A stretch of 41,947 nt of DNA. It comes from Bacteroidota bacterium. GTDB lineage: Bacteria > Bacteroidota > Bacteroidia > Sphingobacteriales > Sphingobacteriaceae. Location: assembly GCA_013286325.1 (NCBI GenBank), contig JABDFZ010000013.1:1-41947 (forward strand), read 5' to 3'. Made by a program: the position numbers and the translations under genes. The notes beneath the pieces were generated by a model. The model was given only the letters and a program-made list of their open reading frames with translations, was not told the DNA's origin and ran no database searches. Positions 37,283 to 41,947 of the stretch are shown piece by piece. The stretch's first letter is position 1, and every line of letters begins with the position of its first letter.

Positions 37283-40200
37283 ATGCCGGCATCTAACCTG
37301 GTTGACATTTTAAAGTTCAGATCGGAACATTCTCCTGAAAGAATTGCGTATGTCTATCTAAAAGACGGAGAAGAGGAAGCTGAAAGTTTCTCTTATTTGT
37401 CATTATATAAAAGAGTATTACACCTTGCTGCCCAAATTCAGGCCGTTACCAGGCAGGGTGACAGGGCATTATTGATATATAATCCAGGCCTTGATTATGT
37501 GGTTGCTTTTTTCGCCTGCCTTTTTGCAGGGGTAGTAGCTGTCCCGGTTTATCCGCCCCGTAAAAACAGATCGTTCGAAAGACTGGATGCTATTTTAAAT
37601 GATGCAAAAGCCAACCTGATATTAACCACTTCAAATATTGCTTCGGGCTTTGAAAAAAATCACACAGACGAAAGTAAACTGCTTGCATTAACCCGAATTG
37701 TTTCTGACCTTGAAACAGACGAACGCTGGCAGGATTATAATGAAATAACTGTTTCTGAAAATTCAATCGCTTATCTGCAATACACATCAGGATCAACAGG
37801 TACTCCGAAGGGAGTTATGGTGACCCATAAAAATATTATTTATAACCTGCAAGATCTTGATGCTACTTATGAGCATAGCGAAAACAGTGTTATGGTTACC
37901 TGGCTGCCCATATTCCACGATTTGGGTTTGATTTATGGATTATTACAGCCTTTATATAACGGTTTCCCTTGCTATTTAATGGCTCCGGCTTCTTTTATCC
38001 AACGCCCTGTACGTTGGCTCGAAGCCATGTCTAAATACAAAGCAACTCATAGCCCTGCACCCAATTTTGCCTACGCTTTATGCTGCAAAAGCACAACTAC
38101 AGATCAGATCAAAGATCTGGACTTAAGCAGCCTGGAAATGGTTATGATTGGAACAGAACCCGTAAGAGTAGAAACAATCAGAGAGTTTTCGGAAATATAT
38201 AAACAATACGGTTTTAATCCTGTAGCATTTACTCCGGCTTATGGTTTAGCTGAATCTACACTTAAAGCATCTACCATTCATAAAAATAAGCCTGTTGTTT
38301 TTCTTTCAATTAGCTCGACTGCTCTTGAAAATAATTTGATAGTTGAAATGAACGACGGAGAACCTGGTTCCCAATATTTTGCCGGGCATGGGTCATTTGT
38401 ACTAGATACCAAAATAATAATTGTCGATCCTGAAACAATGGAGCTGACTAAGCCTGGTTGTATAGGTGAGATCTGGATTGGCGGACCCACCTGTGCTTTA
38501 GGATATTGGGAAAGAGAAAAAGAAACTGAAGAAGTATTCAAAGCTTATGTGAAAGATACCTGCGATGGCCCCTTTTTAAGGACAGGAGATTTAGGTTTTT
38601 ATCACAAGGAAGAATTATTCATTACAGGCAGGCTTAAAGACCTGATTATAATAAGAGGGCTTAATCATTATCCACAGGATATTGAAACAACGGCCGAAAA
38701 AAGTCACCCTGCTTTAAAACAGGATGGCGGCGCAGCATTCAGCATAGAAGTAAATGGTAAAGAACAACTTGTTATAGTTAATGAAGTTAACCGCGGGCAT
38801 CTCTCTACGCTAAACCCTGAAGAGGTATTTGCAGCAATCCGTAAACAGGTTTCAATAAATCATGAGCTGCAGGTGTATGCTATTTCGCTATTGATGCCCG
38901 CCTCACTTCCCAAAACCTCAAGCGGAAAAATTCAGAGGAAAGCCTGTAAAGAAGCATTTATTAATAATAAGCTAACAATAGTTGCTGAATGGATAAGCAA
39001 AGCTGATGATACTGAGCCGCTAAGAGAACCTGAACAGGTGTCGAATGAAAAATACTTCGATAGTAAAACCATAGAAGGCTGGATAAGCGGGATGATCGCA
39101 AAGGAAATGAACCTTGATCTGCGATCAATAAAGGCTACAGATACCTTCGAAATGATGGGTATGGACTCATTATTTGCAGCGGAGATGACGGGCGCGTTGG
39201 GAAATCTCCTTTCCAGAAAAGTAGAAGCCACTCTTGTTTACAATTATCCTACCATCAGAGATCTTGCCAATTATTTATCTGATGGCAAATTGGTGGATAG
39301 TATTGCAAAAGAGGGAAATAAGAATTTAACAGGGAACGGCCCGATAGCAATAGTTGGAATAGGCTGTAGGTTCCCGATGGCTGATAATCCGGAAGCTTTT
39401 TGGGAGCTGTTAAAAAATGAGGTAAGTGCTGTAAGAAAATTACCTGAAGGAAGATGGAAAGAAACGGACCTCGATAAACTGATTGAAGACAAAGCTATTT
39501 TAGATACCATTACCTGGGGTGGGTTTTTAGATGACCCTTCGGTATTTGAACCATCATTTTTTGGAATTTCGCCCCGGGAAGCTTCGGCAATGGACCCTCA
39601 GCAAAGACTTCTGCTTGAAGTATCATGGGAAGCTTTGGAAGATGCAGGTATTTCACTAACGAATCTTCCCGAATATCAAACGGGTGTATATGTTGGAATA
39701 AGTAATAACGATTATCAAAAGATCCAGGCAAATTCAGTAACACGATTTGATCAATATGCAGGCACTGGGAATGCATTAAGTATTGCCGCTAACAGGCTTT
39801 CGTATTTTTTAAATGCAAAGGGCCCAAGCATATCAGTAGATACAGCTTGTTCATCATCGCTTGTTGCTATGCACCAGGCTTGCCAGGCCCTACGTGGTGG
39901 TGAGATCAATGTTGCAATAACGGGTGGGGTTAATCTTATTTTAAACCCTGATCTAAGTATAGTATTTGCAAAAGCAGGCATGCTTGCACCCGATGGAAAA
40001 TGCAAGACTTTCGATGCCGCTGCTGATGGATATGTAAGAGGTGAAGGCTGCGGGATAATAGTTTTAAAACGATTGGAAGACGCTATTAATGATGGCGACA
40101 GGATCCAGGCAGTTATACGAAGTACCGCCATAAACCAGGATGGACGCAGCAATGGAATAACAGCACCGAACGGACCTTCGCAAGTAAGTATCATCAGGCA

Positions 40201-41947
40201 GACTTTAGCAAACGCAGGTATAAAACCAGCACAAATATCATATATTGAAACACATGGAACCGGCACATCTTTAGGTGACCCGATAGAAGTAAATTCATTT
40301 TCAGAAGTTTTGCTTGATGGAAGGGTGAAGGATAACCCATGTATGGTTGGCTCTGTAAAACCGCACATCGGTCATTTGGAATCCGCCGCTGGTATTGCAG
40401 GAGTTATTAAACTGGTACTTGCGTTTCAACATAAGGAAATTCCACCTCATATAAATTTCAATAAGCTTAACCCATTAATAAACTGGACAGATGAACGGAT
40501 GCAAATTGCTGTTAAGCATACCAATTGGGATTTCTTCGATGGAAAAAGAATAGCCTCAGTAAGTTCTTTTGGGTTTGGAGGTACCAATGCACATGCCATT
40601 ATAGAAGAAGCTCCATTAGTTGCTGACCGACTATTATCGTCATCAAACGCCTTTCTATTGCCAATATCGGCCCGTGATAAAGAAGGCTTACGATCATTAG
40701 CTGATCTTTATTTAAGCCACCTTTCGATGGAGAAGGGTAACAATGCTTTGGCCGATTTATGTTATACAGCAGGAGTTGGGCGAAGCCATTTTGCTCAACG
40801 GCTATCAATAATTGGTAAGGACTGGAAAGAAATAAACCAAAACCTTAAATCCTGGATATCTGGCGCATCATCAAAAGGGGTAAATGAAGGCGAAGCGCCA
40901 TTAAACAGGCAACCACGTATAGCATTTTTATTTACAGGACAAGGCTCTCAATATGCAGGTATGGGCCGTGAACTTTATGAACAAGAGCCAGTTTTCCGTG
41001 CAGCGATCGATCGCTGTAATGAGTTTTTTTCATTTTATCATAGTACTTCGTTACTCGATATTCTTTATCCTTCAAAAGGTAAAGAACATTTAATCAATGA
41101 TACTACTTATACACAAGCTGTACTTTTTTCTATAGAATGGTCCCTGGCTCAGCTTTGGAAAGAGTGGGGCATTATGCCTGATATTTTACTGGGTCATAGT
41201 GTTGGCGAATATGCTGCGGCCTGTATTGCCGGGGTATTTAGCCTTGAAGATGGGATGAAACTCATTGTTAACCGTGGTAAATTAATGGGCTCACTGCCAA
41301 AAGAAGGCGGCATGATGAATGTATATGCCTCACGCGAATTAATAGAACCATTATTGGCGGCTTATAATAACAAGTTATCAATAGCTGCCATTAACGGACC
41401 GTCGCAGGTTGTGGTTTCGGGAGAAACAACAAGTCTTGATCAGTTAGAAGCGCAACTGGAGCAATCAGGAATAAAGACCATCAGGTTAGAGGTATCGCAC
41501 GCTTTCCATTCCGGGTTAATGGAACCGATGATCACCCAATTCAAAAAAATAGCAAAACAGGTTGAATATCATACACCATCCATACCGCTTATATCCCTCG
41601 TGAGTGGTAAGGTTGCTGGTGAAGAAATAACTACAGCGGCTTATTGGGTTGATCATATCCTTGCTCCTGTAAATCTTTATGGTGGTGTAGAGGTGCTTGA
41701 CAATGAGCAGATTGATATTTACCTGGAGATTGGTCCAAAACCGGTTTTGTTAGCCTTAGGGATGCAATGCCTTGGTGATAAAGGAAAACAAGGTCTATGG
41801 CTGCCTTCCTTAAGGCGTGTTGGCGATGGCAGAGAGCAATTATCACAAAGCCTATCGGCAGCCTATGCAGCAGGTTGTGATATAAGCTGGAGTGGTTACT
41901 GGGGCAGTGGACGCAGAAAAGTACAACTGCCTACTTATCCTTTCCAA
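37283..41947 (+). CDS. Modular type I polyketide synthase, FAAL-ACP-KS-AT (3' end cut by window edge)
   Basis: Open for 1555 codons to the right edge. Order: fatty acyl-AMP ligase (about 1-575; YTSGSTGTPKGVMVTH, WLPIFHDLGLIYG, GYWERE, FLRTGDLGF, LPKTSSGKIQRK); acyl carrier protein (about 590-665; phosphopantetheine Ser629 in MGMDSL); ketosynthase (about 684-1115; catalytic C856 in VDTACSSS, H991 in ETHGTGT, H1031 in IGHLESA); acyltransferase (about 1211-1510; active Ser1306 in GHSVGEYAAA). The AT motif SHAFHS predicts malonyl-CoA. The sequence stops after a post-AT LPTYPFQ, so later domains (KR, DH, TE or a handover to an NRPS) lie outside. The FAAL activates a fatty acid as acyl-AMP, loads it onto the ACP, and the KS extends it by two carbons: the start of a lipopeptide or lipid-like polyketide. 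The start ATG at 37283 puts the first residues close to the usual FAAL start. Confidence 0.95.
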   Translation, partial: MPASNLVDILKFRSEHSPERIAYVYLKDGEEEAESFSYLSLYKRVLHLAAQIQAVTRQGDRALLIYNPGLDYVVAFFACLFAGVVAVPVYPPRKNRSFERLDAILNDAKANLILTTSNIASGFEKNHTDESKLLALTRIVSDLETDERWQDYNEITVSENSIAYLQYTSGSTGTPKGVMVTHKNIIYNLQDLDATYEHSENSVMVTWLPIFHDLGLIYGLLQPLYNGFPCYLMAPASFIQRPVRWLEAMSKYKATHSPAPNFAYALCCKSTTTDQIKDLDLSSLEMVMIGTEPVRVETIREFSEIYKQYGFNPVAFTPAYGLAESTLKASTIHKNKPVVFLSISSTALENNLIVEMNDGEPGSQYFAGHGSFVLDTKIIIVDPETMELTKPGCIGEIWIGGPTCALGYWEREKETEEVFKAYVKDTCDGPFLRTGDLGFYHKEELFITGRLKDLIIIRGLNHYPQDIETTAEKSHPALKQDGGAAFSIEVNGKEQLVIVNEVNRGHLSTLNPEEVFAAIRKQVSINHELQVYAISLLMPASLPKTSSGKIQRKACKEAFINNKLTIVAEWISKADDTEPLREPEQVSNEKYFDSKTIEGWISGMIAKEMNLDLRSIKATDTFEMMGMDSLFAAEMTGALGNLLSRKVEATLVYNYPTIRDLANYLSDGKLVDSIAKEGNKNLTGNGPIAIVGIGCRFPMADNPEAFWELLKNEVSAVRKLPEGRWKETDLDKLIEDKAILDTITWGGFLDDPSVFEPSFFGISPREASAMDPQQRLLLEVSWEALEDAGISLTNLPEYQTGVYVGISNNDYQKIQANSVTRFDQYAGTGNALSIAANRLSYFLNAKGPSISVDTACSSSLVAMHQACQALRGGEINVAITGGVNLILNPDLSIVFAKAGMLAPDGKCKTFDAAADGYVRGEGCGIIVLKRLEDAINDGDRIQAVIRSTAINQDGRSNGITAPNGPSQVSIIRQTLANAGIKPAQISYIETHGTGTSLGDPIEVNSFSEVLLDGRVKDNPCMVGSVKPHIGHLESAAGIAGVIKLVLAFQHKEIPPHINFNKLNPLINWTDERMQIAVKHTNWDFFDGKRIASVSSFGFGGTNAHAIIEEAPLVADRLLSSSNAFLLPISARDKEGLRSLADLYLSHLSMEKGNNALADLCYTAGVGRSHFAQRLSIIGKDWKEINQNLKSWISGASSKGVNEGEAPLNRQPRIAFLFTGQGSQYAGMGRELYEQEPVFRAAIDRCNEFFSFYHSTSLLDILYPSKGKEHLINDTTYTQAVLFSIEWSLAQLWKEWGIMPDILLGHSVGEYAAACIAGVFSLEDGMKLIVNRGKLMGSLPKEGGMMNVYASRELIEPLLAAYNNKLSIAAINGPSQVVVSGETTSLDQLEAQLEQSGIKTIRLEVSHAFHSGLMEPMITQFKKIAKQVEYHTPSIPLISLVSGKVAGEEITTAAYWVDHILAPVNLYGGVEVLDNEQIDIYLEIGPKPVLLALGMQCLGDKGKQGLWLPSLRRVGDGREQLSQSLSAAYAAGCDISWSGYWGSGRRKVQLPTYPFQ

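Noticed and set aside
38278..40808. Several minus-strand open frames within the PKS gene, up to 205 codons
   Set aside because: They are antisense to conserved FAAL and KS motifs that are intact on the plus strand. Their translations show no known domain.

Overview
The window looks like chromosome of a Bacteroidota species, most likely a soil or plant-associated member of the Sphingobacteriaceae (Mucilaginibacter or Pedobacter type). The grounds are two SusC/SusD outer-membrane uptake pairs, a hybrid two-component regulator (HTCS), a FecI/FecR-type sigma and anti-sigma pair, a type IX secretion C-terminal domain, AT-rich DNA and no clear Shine-Dalgarno sequences. The genus is inference.

Layout. 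(1) 1-8294, minus: one giant secreted protein, cut by the left edge just before its probable stop. It has seven six-bladed NHL propellers, each followed by an Ig-like module, and a type IX (type B) sorting domain. (2) 8573-12230, minus: a LuxR-type response regulator and the propeller-sensor histidine kinase upstream of it. (3) 12492-24443, plus: a compact polysaccharide utilisation locus with a GH31 glycosidase, an HTCS regulator, SusC and SusD. A terminator follows, and then a seven-haem cytochrome c gene (24559-25776). (4) 25847-26944: a Crp/Fnr-family regulator and a DoxX-like membrane protein. (5) 27090-36352: a sigma/anti-sigma-controlled SusC/SusD system, with a convergently facing S41 peptidase lying between the sigma and anti-sigma genes. 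(6) 36459-37282: gene remnants. (7) 37283 to the right edge: the start of a modular lipid-type polyketide synthase (FAAL-ACP-KS-AT), cut by the window edge.

How the parts may work together. GH31 and SusC have upstream regions that align without gaps over 67 bp. Both carry two TTAACAT boxes 21 bp apart, and both have a TAnATTTACT element exactly 36 bp after the second box. This suggests that one AraC-type regulator, most simply the HTCS encoded between the two genes, switches on hydrolase and importer together. The second SusC has an STN signalling domain, which fits cell-surface signalling through FecR to the sigma factor. The strongest observations are the shared promoter architecture, the 7 x 6 propeller protein with a codon-exact 1245-bp repeat, the peptidase placed between sigma and anti-sigma genes, and the cytochrome gene directly behind a terminator.
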